From contig CACYMQ010000003.1 in NCBI GenBank assembly GCA_902775555.1, forward strand, positions 1 to 64,000: a stretch of 64,000 nt of DNA. Reading direction: 5' to 3'. This document shows, piece by piece, positions 18,501 through 26,944 of this stretch; within the stretch, counting starts at the first letter, position 1, and each line of letters opens with the position of its first letter. The stretch is from an uncultured Lachnospiraceae bacterium. Its GTDB lineage: Bacteria > Bacillota > Clostridia > Lachnospirales > Lachnospiraceae. Under the pieces are notes generated by a model. It was given only the letters and a program-made list of their open reading frames with translations, was not told where the DNA came from and searched no databases. The position numbers were made by a program, and so were the translations under genes.

Positions 18501-21228
18501 ATATATGGGTGCCACCGGTTGTCTGCTCGGTAACCGTGATGGTGTCTATATTCAACTTATCAAACGGCTTTGAATCCGACGCAAGATCCTCCGGAACGAT
18601 ATTGATCTTCTCCACATCACCATAATCCCGGTTCGTCGAGATCGTGAAATTCTCCGTATTTCCGGAGCGGAATGCGTCACCTGCCAGCTGCTGGTTCGCC
18701 TGAACATAGGCGCTTTTTCCGTTACTGAATACCAGCTGGAAGTAGAAGTAGTTTACGGATCCCGCATCACCGTTTCCGGTATCCACATCAGAATCCTTCG
18801 CCACTTTAACCGCCACATTGTAGGTCTTTCTCTTTTTAAAGAAGCCCCAGTCTGTCTGCGTCTGGGCATGCGTCATCTTATAACGGACTGCAGAATAATC
18901 CACATCCTTTCCGTCAGTGACCGAACCCTTGCCGAAATCGATATTCAGGGTCTGATCCTGCAGGAATAGCTGACCGCCGTATTTCCAATAATCCACATCG
19001 CTCTCTTTGCCTGTATCTTCATAGATCGGCTGCCCGTCAGGACCATAATAGATATTTCCCTGCTCGTCCTTGACCGGCTTCTTATCACCTTCCTTTGTTC
19101 CGTCACCGTTCACGTTCTTTCCGTTCTCATCGGTGATCCTGGATGAGGTCCTGGCCAGATTGAATACCTCCGCCGAGAGCATCTCTCTGGTGATCCAGTA
19201 TCTGGTCCCCTTGATGGTATCGGGCGCGATATAGGCCTTACGCCCGGTATATTTTTCCACATAATCTATGGTAAGATTCTTCATCTCCCAGAAATCACTT
19301 CCGGAATGGGTAATCTCGGCCTTCGTGAACTCCTGAAGGCTCTTGGCCTCGATCAGGAAGGATATGCTTCCTCCCCTTTGCAGCCCGTTTTCAGAAATGT
19401 AGCTGCCACCCGTTGTTGACGGCCAGGGACCGAGGAAATCCTCCGCCGCTGTCTTTACATTATAGGTTTCGGTATGTCCTGCATCCCCGTCTGCATCCAG
19501 GTAGGAGAATCTGACATTTACGTCACCTGAGGTTCCCGCATTTTTCTTGTCCGTCGTATAGATCGTTACCATATAGACATCGTTCAGGGCCTTTGTGGCA
19601 ATGATCGGACTTCCGCTCTTATACTTAACCAGATCGACCTTCACGGAACTCCCCGGTTCGAACATCTTTCCGCCAACCGTGGTGGTATAATAGAGCATCG
19701 GCTGCTGCGACGCAAAAACGTACTCCAGCGTTGCGCCTGCGAGATGCTTGCCGTTGCTGTCGGTACCACCCCTGACAAACGGCATACATCCGCCTTTATA
19801 CATGGAGCATCCGGACAGACGGATCACCTGCTTGGAAACTCCGCTGAGATTTGTCTGCATCTTTGCCGTCGGAGAAGACATCTTGATCCCGTTTGCTTCC
19901 AGTGCCTTGTCTGCGGCTCCTCCGACCCTGATCACTGCGGAAGCGCTCACTGCCTCGAATTCCGGAAGGACTCCCTGGAAAGCAATGGTGTCCCCTTTCT
20001 GGGCAAACCCGTACAGTTCCGAATCACCCTCCGCAGCTCTTGCCATAATGTAACTGCTGAGGACCACGGGAAGTGAAACCTTTCGGTTCCAGCCATGCAC
20101 ATCACGATACTGGATCTCCAGAACGATATCCTCGACGATCCCCATATCACCCTTCAGATTCACTCCGCTGGAATTCAGGAATGAGCTGATCCCGGACCCG
20201 ATCTGATCCGTAAAATCAAAGCGGAAGGAATAGAGGTCATCATTTACCGCAAATCCCTTTTTATGATCCTGTGTATCATAATTCTGAATATCAAAGTACA
20301 GGGATTCCGTTCCCCCGATACTGATCATTGTGTCATTCTTTGAAGCCTGCAGGGTCAGCGTTCCCTGATTCTTCTTGATCAGTTCGGCGATCTGATACCC
20401 TTCAAAATCAAGGAAATATGAGCCTGATACAAGACCATACTCTTCATAACCCTTATAGCTGTTCATTTTGTAGAGCGAAAGCCCCTGCACCGTCCACTGA
20501 CCCTTGGCCAGATAGACATCGATACTGTTAACGGTTTTGATCTCGGCATCGGTCCGGAATGCAAAATCCTGAACACTCCAGGCTGCAAGCTTGGAATCCG
20601 TCGGACCCGCTTCGCTGTAACCCGTCTTCTTCAGCTGCTCGCCGCCGTATGTGGCAGTAATATCAGAAACGCCCGCCTTCTTCGCATAGTAATTCAGGAG
20701 CGCCCTGCTTCTGCTTGCAGCATCAATTCCCGGAAAGACATACTGCGATCTGGAGATCCCGTCGGTATCGACATATTTCACGGAGAAATAAAGCACGGTG
20801 TCTCCCGCGGATGCTCCGGTTGATGCCGTAAGGACATAGGTATTCTCCGGTGCGGTGATCGTAGTCCGTCCCGACCAGGCGGTCATATTCTTAAATGCAG
20901 TATAGGACGGAGCCGGATCCGCACTCACCTTATACGGCGTCACCTCCAGTGCTGCCGCATCGGCATTGCCGTTCCCCTGGCCCTGACTGCTGCCCTGACT
21001 CTGACCGGCATTTCCCGTCGCTGCCCCGGTTTTCTTCTCATCCGAATCTCCGGACAGGGGCATGGAGGACTTCTGCCCGTCATTCGGTGCCGGCGTTGCT
21101 ACTCCCGAACTGTCCTCATCCGGTGCGGCATACACGGTCCCCGTACCGACAAAAGGATAGTACGCGAAGAAGAACGCCGCAAGCAGCACCCTCGCTATCA
21201 CTTTCTTATACTTGTCGAATCCTGTCAT
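15565..21228 (-). CDS. 1887-residue secreted beta-rich surface protein
   Basis: ATG at 21228 with TGAGGAATT upstream. The N-terminus is a signal peptide (KKVIARVLLAAFFFAYYPF, cleavage near VYA-APD), then a Ser/Gly/Gln-rich linker. The body is long, beta-strand-rich and Asp/Thr/Ser/Gly-rich, as in adhesins. Near the C-terminus two related domains of about 85 residues stand in tandem (about 1650-1735 and 1763-1845); both contain AYRMVG-AGE and end in SIYVSVE or TIYISVE. The last 40 residues are Thr/Glu/Pro/Gly-rich. There is no LPXTG, SLH or terminal membrane helix, so how it stays on the surface is unclear. It has its own TTGTTGC-repeat promoter like the T4SS operon, so it may be an extracellular part or contact protein of that system. 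No known family recognised. Confidence 0.8.
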   Translation of the reverse strand: MTGFDKYKKVIARVLLAAFFFAYYPFVGTGTVYAAPDEDSSGVATPAPNDGQKSSMPLSGDSDEKKTGAATGNAGQSQGSSQGQGNGNADAAALEVTPYKVSADPAPSYTAFKNMTAWSGRTTITAPENTYVLTASTGASAGDTVLYFSVKYVDTDGISRSQYVFPGIDAASRSRALLNYYAKKAGVSDITATYGGEQLKKTGYSEAGPTDSKLAAWSVQDFAFRTDAEIKTVNSIDVYLAKGQWTVQGLSLYKMNSYKGYEEYGLVSGSYFLDFEGYQIAELIKKNQGTLTLQASKNDTMISIGGTESLYFDIQNYDTQDHKKGFAVNDDLYSFRFDFTDQIGSGISSFLNSSGVNLKGDMGIVEDIVLEIQYRDVHGWNRKVSLPVVLSSYIMARAAEGDSELYGFAQKGDTIAFQGVLPEFEAVSASAVIRVGGAADKALEANGIKMSSPTAKMQTNLSGVSKQVIRLSGCSMYKGGCMPFVRGGTDSNGKHLAGATLEYVFASQQPMLYYTTTVGGKMFEPGSSVKVDLVKYKSGSPIIATKALNDVYMVTIYTTDKKNAGTSGDVNVRFSYLDADGDAGHTETYNVKTAAEDFLGPWPSTTGGSYISENGLQRGGSISFLIEAKSLQEFTKAEITHSGSDFWEMKNLTIDYVEKYTGRKAYIAPDTIKGTRYWITREMLSAEVFNLARTSSRITDENGKNVNGDGTKEGDKKPVKDEQGNIYYGPDGQPIYEDTGKESDVDYWKYGGQLFLQDQTLNIDFGKGSVTDGKDVDYSAVRYKMTHAQTQTDWGFFKKRKTYNVAVKVAKDSDVDTGNGDAGSVNYFYFQLVFSNGKSAYVQANQQLAGDAFRSGNTENFTISTNRDYGDVEKINIVPEDLASDSKPFDKLNIDTITVTEQTTGGTHISYVFDQVGWIEIDYRDEAENSSIRGLRARSSEELAQSFTNPYKERSVKLLCEVSTLPWEGDYHQFQGSVWASVTYIKASDNSVATTDFDVVQCLAAYQNKSAATMEAATNPAVQAVSSAGQGSISDPDLMFRPGKQDRFIMPSISDLKSLKSITFTAQTKNNEGAYLNIGKVSVSQILEDGPVQLTDSGELYRNFKTKKLALNSESKVYSKYLPMGTATKIGPINFTDNELVWSSEQWATPVARIPDSSDDTVNIYVYPTVSGGNADSFFDTLEDSVDQNDDAGVVHANLAYSIPYAQKMAAACDLKTGKDGMGHRLYYATGVKAPNFVSMDKLSIQCTSSQISFNHAIIQHVKGDVILSSSTCNFFDTTAALRLSADLDYFNQYEDSTEESILLAFGGKTKPINLQSVNNDVAVAFTYTSSIDGGSKEYISPYVYLTDQEYKSIREGLVAEVKFDVPYVRAITGYRIAAYGNVKGNIYASAGVVYSVKSVASDTPGEEPVKTKTLRSYASFADNYELSDKVTRHKTTTFAMKGEKSVTPVSLTFTSKNPPKTSDGTKDAAVRMKLSYTDVIGQPRVVWFNDIRNYIQGDAQTFASEKPVTIQFFLADMDTDMGIQNLELCPYDPDVEIPVPGTDGMSRGGASAVDSLVKQLREGTGMFADGLTTSELATTLYKARSATWTISKVEYDAGFHTNYLPREMEQTFDGMENGGVLRLNSVEFTTYISKNNTANQQVKNHNMQMVAVPGDIIAGTVTLKATTAGFTAKAYRMVGEAGEEVPPETLVLPPDSRIFYFYVPKNPTADIAIYRIDVSPVDAPDLVDSIYVSVEGREITMASTYAVNDGAEAPVRDHNSILVAKAGDVLKTKAALTNSTEGVTVNAYRMVGDAGEDVTSATVTKQSATDYSFKVPENTSGNVVQYKVEITSVENPELKDTIYISVESTPKPETTEQTTTSEENNTEAPATDAGGGQTPADQGETP

Positions 21229-21320
21229 ATCAATTCCTCACATGTTCATTGATCCGTTCCATATTATAAAAAACCATCTCAAATACCGCGAAATGGCACA
21301 GATATCCCGTTTTTTATCCC

Positions 21321-21355
21321 ATATTATCACGATAAGGGCAACAAAAGAGCAACAA
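21321..21355 (-). promoter_or_regulatory. TTGTTGC direct-repeat promoter b, upstream of the giant surface protein
   Basis: Minus-strand TTGTTGC repeats at 21355-21349 and 21344-21338 (11-bp period), then exactly 11 bp to TAATAT (21326-21321). This predicts a leader of about 85 bases before the ATG at 21228. The architecture is identical to sites a and c. Confidence 0.72.
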
Positions 21356-21377
21356 AAGAAAATAAGCGATGCCCTGT

Positions 21378-23108
21378 CTATGCTTTTTCCTTCCCCAGAT
21401 AAGTGAAACTGACCATGGTCATGTCATCATACTGGGGCTCTTCTCCGGCAAAACGGTCGACAGCCTCTTTCACACATCTGATCAGTGACTCATCCCGGAT
21501 GGCGGGATCTTCGTTCAGGGCTTCCACCAGCCTGTCATTTCCGAATCGTTCCCCATCCGGAGCCTTCGCTTCTGTCACGCCGTCCGTATAAAGGAAGATC
21601 CGTTCTCCCGGAGCCAGACGGAAGTTGTATTCCACATGTTCCATTCCGGGAAGGAAGCACATCGGCGAACCATGTGCCGTCTTCTCGATCCGGTATCCCC
21701 CTTTCATATCCTTCTTCAGGATCGCAGGGAAATTGTGTCCGGCATTGCAGGCATTTACTTCTCCTGTGGCCAGATCCACGATACCCAGCCAGGCCGTTAC
21801 AAACATTCCGGCTTTATTCTCCTCGGACAGTTTCTCTTCGGCATAGGCTATGATCTTTGACGCACTTCCGCCCATTCCGGCACGGGCCTTGATGAGGGTC
21901 TTGGAAACCGCCATGAAGAACGCCGCTCCCACACCCTTGTCGGATACATCCGCGATCAGAAGCACCAGGTGTGTATCATCGATCAGGAAGAAATCATAGA
22001 AATCCCCGCCGACCTCCCTTGCGGGTTCCATAAAGGCTGCAACAACAAATTCCCCGCGGTTGGAAAGGAGTTCCCCGTCCGGCAGTACGTTTCGCTGAAG
22101 ATCCGCAGCGAAGGAAAGCTCCGTCTCCAGACGTTCACTTTCCCTGGACATCCGCGCGATCTCTTCCATATTTGCAACCGTATCCTCCTCCATCTTGTCG
22201 ATGGATTCGGCCAGAACACGGATCTCCGTGATCCCTCCCACTGTCTCGGCCAGTTCCTGTTCCGATCTCTTATTTTCCCCGGCAAATCGTTCCGCCTCTC
22301 TTGTAATGGCACCTACAGGCTTCACTACCCGGCTGCGGAGATATAATCCGATGATCAGTGTAGCGATCAGGATCATGCTGAGCCCCATGATCGTAATACC
22401 TATCACGTAACGCCCCGAGGTATTCACCATGTTCTTTATGGAGCGGTTGACAACGAGTACTGCGTTCTTCTCCCCGTCTTTTTTCAATATCTTCATCATG
22501 CTTACCATCGCTTCTCCGTTGTCCAGATAATCGATGGTAACCGCCTCCGCCTCGCTGCCCTCCCAGATCTTCCTCAACTCATCTCTGTCTTCCGCCCTGT
22601 CGATATTCAGGGTATTTCCGACAACCCCGTAATCCACCTCATTTTCTTTCAATTCATTATTTTGATACATGACGACCACAGCCTTCGAATAGTTCGATGC
22701 CGGATCCGGAATGATCATCCCGATCTGATCGATGTTTTGGGCATGAATGACTGTATTAAAACGCATCGCAATATTCGTGAAAGCGCCAAATGTCATATAA
22801 TCTCCCGTTATGTCGCTATCCGTCTTGCTGTCGCTTTTGCTTCCTCCTCCATCCGAATCCAGACGCTTCAGCTCCTTCATCCGATCCGATCCGACCTCCA
22901 GATAAAGGGCTGCATCCCATACCTCCGCATCCGACACAAGAGAATCGGCGATCTGCTTCACGATGGACGTCGTTTCCTTCAACATGGTCTGTGTAAAGAC
23001 CTGATAGCTGAATACACCGATCAGCACTGTAAGAAGAGTCAACATGATAATGATCGATGTAATGATCTTCACCGACAGCTTATTAAAAAATCTGCGGATC
23101 TTCGCCAT
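21378..23108 (-). CDS. Membrane HAMP-PP2C (SpoIIE/RsbU-type) serine phosphatase
   Basis: 576 residues; GGGAGGG before the ATG. Membrane helix at about 15-35, extracellular sensor region to about 233, second helix at about 234-256, HAMP linker (about 258-315) and a C-terminal PP2C domain of SpoIIE type from about 345. Metal-binding motifs are seen as GGDFYDFF, LIADVSDKGVGAAFFMA and YTDGVTEAKAPDGERFG. Such enzymes dephosphorylate anti-anti-sigma or other regulators in partner-switching circuits in response to outside signals. No anti-sigma factor or STAS protein lies next to it. It follows the CPBP gene by 85 bp and precedes the surface-protein promoter, so it is probably the signalling component of this cluster (inference). 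Confidence 0.88.
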   Translation of the reverse strand: MAKIRRFFNKLSVKIITSIIIMLTLLTVLIGVFSYQVFTQTMLKETTSIVKQIADSLVSDAEVWDAALYLEVGSDRMKELKRLDSDGGGSKSDSKTDSDITGDYMTFGAFTNIAMRFNTVIHAQNIDQIGMIIPDPASNYSKAVVVMYQNNELKENEVDYGVVGNTLNIDRAEDRDELRKIWEGSEAEAVTIDYLDNGEAMVSMMKILKKDGEKNAVLVVNRSIKNMVNTSGRYVIGITIMGLSMILIATLIIGLYLRSRVVKPVGAITREAERFAGENKRSEQELAETVGGITEIRVLAESIDKMEEDTVANMEEIARMSRESERLETELSFAADLQRNVLPDGELLSNRGEFVVAAFMEPAREVGGDFYDFFLIDDTHLVLLIADVSDKGVGAAFFMAVSKTLIKARAGMGGSASKIIAYAEEKLSEENKAGMFVTAWLGIVDLATGEVNACNAGHNFPAILKKDMKGGYRIEKTAHGSPMCFLPGMEHVEYNFRLAPGERIFLYTDGVTEAKAPDGERFGNDRLVEALNEDPAIRDESLIRCVKEAVDRFAGEEPQYDDMTMVSFTYLGKEKA

Positions 23109-23193
23109 GGCACCCTCCCAACATTTCTATCTTATGTCAACCCGCATTCTGCGCAGATAGACAGGATAATTTTACATCATAAATCCGGCCTTT

Positions 23194-24189
23194 TCAAGAA
23201 GAGATACCCGACGTTTCCCCCCAGTGATCCACGGCTTTGATCTGCTTCCGGCGTATGATGAACAGAATGATCAGGATCAGCATGATAAGTACAAGTACCG
23301 CTCCCGGAGATCCCTCCACCCCAAAGCCGGTATCATGGAAGAATCCGCTGTGACTCTCACCCTTTTCCCGGAAAACGGAATATACGGCTTCGTTTCCGCT
23401 GTTCTTTAAACCGAAGAGGATATTCTGCGTGAAGTTCCATCCGGCATGAAGGAGCACCGCTCCCCAGAAACAGTCAAAATACAGGACCAGCAGGGATAAG
23501 AGGAGTCCCACCGCAAGAAGATTCAGGAAAGCCCACAGGTTCATCCCTCCGTTAAAGATATGGAGGACGGCAAAAAGCCCCGTATTAATGAGAACTGCCA
23601 CAAGGGGGCTCCTGTATCTCCGGCGGAGCTTCTGAAAGAGATATCCTCTGCAGGCAAGCTCCTCCGCACCGGACTGGATCACCACCGCCACGAAGAGAAG
23701 GAATACCCATCCTGCATCCCATGACCCCGGTTCAAGTGTCACCTCTCCGGTCTGCACGGCACCCAGAACACAGATGGTATTTGCCGCGGTTCCAAGGATA
23801 AGACATGTAAAGATCAGGAGGAGCTCCCTCCATCCGGTCTTCATCCTGAGAAAGCGAAACAGGGGACGGTCTTCCTTCCAACAGGCCATCCGCAGCAGTG
23901 TAAGGATCCATATCCCTGCAAAGGAAGCATACATCAGGAATATATAAAGCTGCGGAGATATCCCCGATGCTTCCACCGCCTGTTTCATATCATCCGTATC
24001 GGTAACGATACCAAACGCCATATAGCCGAGCTGTGGCAGCCCGCCTCCAATGATCATAAGGGCAGCCGTAATGGCACATGCCGCGAGCCAGTGATCGGAG
24101 CGCTTCCCCGTTGCACGTTCATACTCCGCCGGAAAATGATGTATTTGTTTCATATTCTGATCCCCGTCCGGTCTGTCAGGTTCCTTCAT
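23194..24189 (-). CDS. CPBP-family (CAAX protease/bacteriocin-processing) intramembrane protease
   Basis: 331 residues with about eight hydrophobic segments. The family motifs are present: Glu-Glu (residues 176-177) in AEELACRGYLFQ, FAVLH in the following helix, and HAGWNF further on. CPBP proteins are membrane metallo-peptidases that act on lipoproteins, prenylated proteins or peptides. The annotated start at 24189 has only a weak ribosome site; an alternative Met13 (24153) has GGGGATC upstream. It is the first gene behind TTGTTGC-repeat promoter c and probably shares a transcript with the PP2C phosphatase. Whether it processes a cluster component is unknown. Confidence 0.82.
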   Translation of the reverse strand: MKEPDRPDGDQNMKQIHHFPAEYERATGKRSDHWLAACAITAALMIIGGGLPQLGYMAFGIVTDTDDMKQAVEASGISPQLYIFLMYASFAGIWILTLLRMACWKEDRPLFRFLRMKTGWRELLLIFTCLILGTAANTICVLGAVQTGEVTLEPGSWDAGWVFLLFVAVVIQSGAEELACRGYLFQKLRRRYRSPLVAVLINTGLFAVLHIFNGGMNLWAFLNLLAVGLLLSLLVLYFDCFWGAVLLHAGWNFTQNILFGLKNSGNEAVYSVFREKGESHSGFFHDTGFGVEGSPGAVLVLIMLILIILFIIRRKQIKAVDHWGETSGISS

Positions 24190-24226
24190 TTTTACCTATC
24201 ACCCCTTATGATCCTTCTTTTTTTTT

Positions 24227-24261
24227 ATTTTATAACACCCGGTGCAACAAATGTGCAACAA
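24227..24261 (-). promoter_or_regulatory. TTGTTGC direct-repeat promoter c, upstream of the CPBP-phosphatase genes
   Basis: Minus-strand TTGTTGC at 24261-24255 and 24250-24244 (11-bp period), then exactly 11 bp to TAAAAT (24232-24227). The start codon is about 40 bp further on. Third copy of the shared architecture. Confidence 0.68.
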
Positions 24262-24293
24262 AACCCGGTTTTCATTCAAAGCGGTTTTCATAC

Positions 24294-24339
24294 AAAAAAA
24301 GCGGGGGCTGCCACCTGTGCAACAGATGAAACAACCCCC
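24294..24339 (-). terminator. Rho-independent terminator of the clostripain-family gene
   Basis: Minus-strand stem GGGGGTTG/CAGCCCCC followed by CGCTTTTTTTG. It lies about 40 bp after the stop at 24380 and separates this gene from the T4SS-associated cluster. Confidence 0.8.
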
Positions 24340-24379
24340 ATAGTTAAAGAATGATGAAGCAAACTATACCGACCCGGTC

Positions 24380-26821
24380 TTACTCTTCATAGAAAGATAC
24401 ATTTCCCTTATCATCTACGTTAAATGCCGTAAGGTCGGTCATCAGATAATCACTGTACATATCTTCGATGATGAAGGCATACATGAAGTCACCCTCACTC
24501 ATCAGACCGTATACGATCTCCATATCTGCTCCGACGGTATATTCCTGACCTTCATAGTCGGTTTCCGTCATCTTGTCATCCAGTGTGATACTCTTGTACT
24601 GCGGAACGATCTTGTCGCCCTCTTTCAGTTTCTTGAACTCTCTTGCTGCGGCACCATGGGAATCCAGACCATCCCATGCACCGTCGATGGTGATCTTTCC
24701 GTCACTCAGGGTCTGGCGGATACGGAGATTGGTCTCCTTTCCGTTCAGTTTGATGGGTGCCGAGTAGATCACATGTTCATCGTTCTTGTCCACGATGACC
24801 GTTGCCAGATTCTGTCCGTCCGGAAGGGACAGCCAGTATCCGTCGAACTGATCCTTGAAGATACCCTTCTCCCAGTCACAGTCCACATCATAGGTGTCGC
24901 CCAGAAGGAGGATCTCATTTTCACCTAATACCTGATATACATTTGCATAGACATCCGAAGTATGATCCAGGGAATACTTGGTCAGCGTGAAACGGAAGAC
25001 GCCATCCTTGTCCATGGCCGGTTTCCGAAGGAACTTGATATGTTTGCTCTCTCCGCTCTTCTCATAAGAATCCGCATAATCAAAATGCTTGGTAGCAGAC
25101 CGCTTGGTCTTAAAACTCTTTGTGGTCTGGTCATAGTCATAATCGGAATTGTAATTCCAGTTTCCGTTGTCATCATAGAGCTCGGTATCTTCATAACCAC
25201 CGCTTGCAGAATTAGAGGAAGCATACTGATACTGGGTGATATCCAGCCCTTCCGCCTCACCGTCTACAGCTTCCCATTCCTCGGTCTCAGCGTTATAGCG
25301 ATAATACTTCTGATCGCTCTCGGTGTAGCTGTACTGAACATCATCCTTTACGAAATAACAGGTTCCCGTATTCTCATCCTTGTAGAAGTTAGACTGCTCA
25401 TCTGCCTGCTTGTTATTCTCTTCGTTGCTGTAATAGGATGCTCCGAATTCATGCCGGTCAATGAAGGACATGTAGTAGGGACTGATACAGATATCATTAA
25501 AGGTCTTCAGCTCCTCGGATCCGTTGATCCCGAAGGGATAGAAGATCGAAAGACCACATGCATTCGGATGATCTCCTCCCTGGATCTTATAGAGGACTGC
25601 TTCATTTATGGCATTCTTGACAGCCTCACCGTTCTCGGAATATGCACTGCAGGCATCCACCAGGCCTCCGAGATCCACCATATTGGTATATCCCTCATTT
25701 CCGTTGTTGGAACCGAAGGACTCCGATCCGGTGATCTCACGGATCATGGTGGACAGGGAGTCTGCATCCTCACCCTTCTCGTAGATATCCTTGGCAAATG
25801 TATTGAAGGACGTGATCACGTCATTCAGTTTTGAAAGATCCGTGACAGCCAGAGTACAGCACTGGTAATCTCCTGCATCGGTGCAGCCCTGAAGGAAGGA
25901 ATCACATACGACCTTACCCAGGTCGCCTCCGGATGCTCCGGGATTCTCCGCCAGGAAGTTTCCGATATCCGTATAGCTCCAGCCTGCACCGGGCTCAAGC
26001 TCCTCCGAACCGAACATATAATTTGCGTAGTTCGCCATGATATTGGCGCCCTCGATATTTCCCATAAGGCATGCATCAAATCCGATGAACTCGAACTTCT
26101 CAGACATGAACTGCTGCGTGCTGAGCATCGCATCATTGATCTCACGGAGTGTCAGTGCATTCGAGTCATTCAGTTCATCAAAGCAGACACCTGTTATGGA
26201 TCCTCCGCCGTGATCCCAGAAGATCACACCCATCTTATCAGCCGGATAATTCTCAACGCCCCAGGTAAGATAATCCATCAATGTAGACGGATCACCCATA
26301 TTTGTCACATCTTCGGAATGAACTTCCTTAACCTCTCCGTTCTCGATCACAAAACGCTGGGTTTTGGATGCATCAACCAGCTCCGATGACCACTGGGATG
26401 CCCCACCGGTTTGAACTACAAAACGAACCTTGTCGCTCGGAGTGGCCTGTGTCATCTCGGTAATGTCAGAGAATGCAGCTCCACTGCCGGACTCCAGATC
26501 CGAACCGCAGATATAAAGGAAAATGGTCCATGTACCGTCCGCTCCCATGGAGGTGCCGTCCAGTTCCGGCCGGGAAATGGTCATCTCACCGCTTTCCTTA
26601 TTTACGGACATCTGCATGGGAGTCACTTCAGCGGCTTTTTTCACCGCCGTTCCATCCTCCGTATCCGCTTCGGAAGAAGCAGCCGTACTGTCTCCCGTTG
26701 CGGCTTTATCCTTGGACTCCGTGCCGGAATCCGAACTTCCGCAGGCAGCCATACCAATCGTCATAACGCCGGCCATTACGGCTGCGGCGATCTTTTTCCT
26801 GATAGAATACCCCTTTTTCAT
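24380..26821 (-). CDS. Clostripain-family (C11) cysteine peptidase lipoprotein
   Basis: 813 residues from the ATG at 26821, favoured because GAGGG lies upstream and a lipoprotein signal follows directly (KKIAAAVMAG core, lipobox GMAAC). A longer frame to 26851 has a weaker site. The C11 catalytic residues are visible: His204 in FWDHGGGS and Cys251 in GFDACLMG, followed by the SEELEPGAGW substrate-pocket stretch. After the peptidase core there is a Tyr/Asp-rich linker (about 500-590) and a beta-rich C-terminal region. C11 enzymes cleave after Arg or Lys and are often surface or secreted proteases. It has its own terminator and lacks the TTGTTGC promoter motif, so it is probably not part of the T4SS regulon. 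Confidence 0.88.
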   Translation of the reverse strand: MKKGYSIRKKIAAAVMAGVMTIGMAACGSSDSGTESKDKAATGDSTAASSEADTEDGTAVKKAAEVTPMQMSVNKESGEMTISRPELDGTSMGADGTWTIFLYICGSDLESGSGAAFSDITEMTQATPSDKVRFVVQTGGASQWSSELVDASKTQRFVIENGEVKEVHSEDVTNMGDPSTLMDYLTWGVENYPADKMGVIFWDHGGGSITGVCFDELNDSNALTLREINDAMLSTQQFMSEKFEFIGFDACLMGNIEGANIMANYANYMFGSEELEPGAGWSYTDIGNFLAENPGASGGDLGKVVCDSFLQGCTDAGDYQCCTLAVTDLSKLNDVITSFNTFAKDIYEKGEDADSLSTMIREITGSESFGSNNGNEGYTNMVDLGGLVDACSAYSENGEAVKNAINEAVLYKIQGGDHPNACGLSIFYPFGINGSEELKTFNDICISPYYMSFIDRHEFGASYYSNEENNKQADEQSNFYKDENTGTCYFVKDDVQYSYTESDQKYYRYNAETEEWEAVDGEAEGLDITQYQYASSNSASGGYEDTELYDDNGNWNYNSDYDYDQTTKSFKTKRSATKHFDYADSYEKSGESKHIKFLRKPAMDKDGVFRFTLTKYSLDHTSDVYANVYQVLGENEILLLGDTYDVDCDWEKGIFKDQFDGYWLSLPDGQNLATVIVDKNDEHVIYSAPIKLNGKETNLRIRQTLSDGKITIDGAWDGLDSHGAAAREFKKLKEGDKIVPQYKSITLDDKMTETDYEGQEYTVGADMEIVYGLMSEGDFMYAFIIEDMYSDYLMTDLTAFNVDDKGNVSFYEE

Positions 26822-26880
26822 TAAATATTTTCCCTCTTTTCCTTTTTTCATACACCTGTTTCATATCAGTTTTCTTAAAA

Positions 26881-26908
26881 GGGCGTGGAACCCATCGACT
26901 CCACGCCC
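26881..26908 (-). terminator. Rho-independent terminator of the repeat-tailed lipoprotein gene
   Basis: Perfect stem GGGCGTGGA/TCCACGCCC; the minus strand continues with TTTTAAGAAAA. It ends the 26945-27493 gene before the clostripain gene begins. Confidence 0.75.
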
Positions 26909-26944
26909 ATTTTCATATTTGATATATGAAACTATATGCTGATA

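Noticed and set aside
1..24189. Ordinary integrative conjugative element
   Set aside because: No relaxase, integrase, excisionase, att repeat or plasmid-type gene is visible in the window, though the left flank is unseen.
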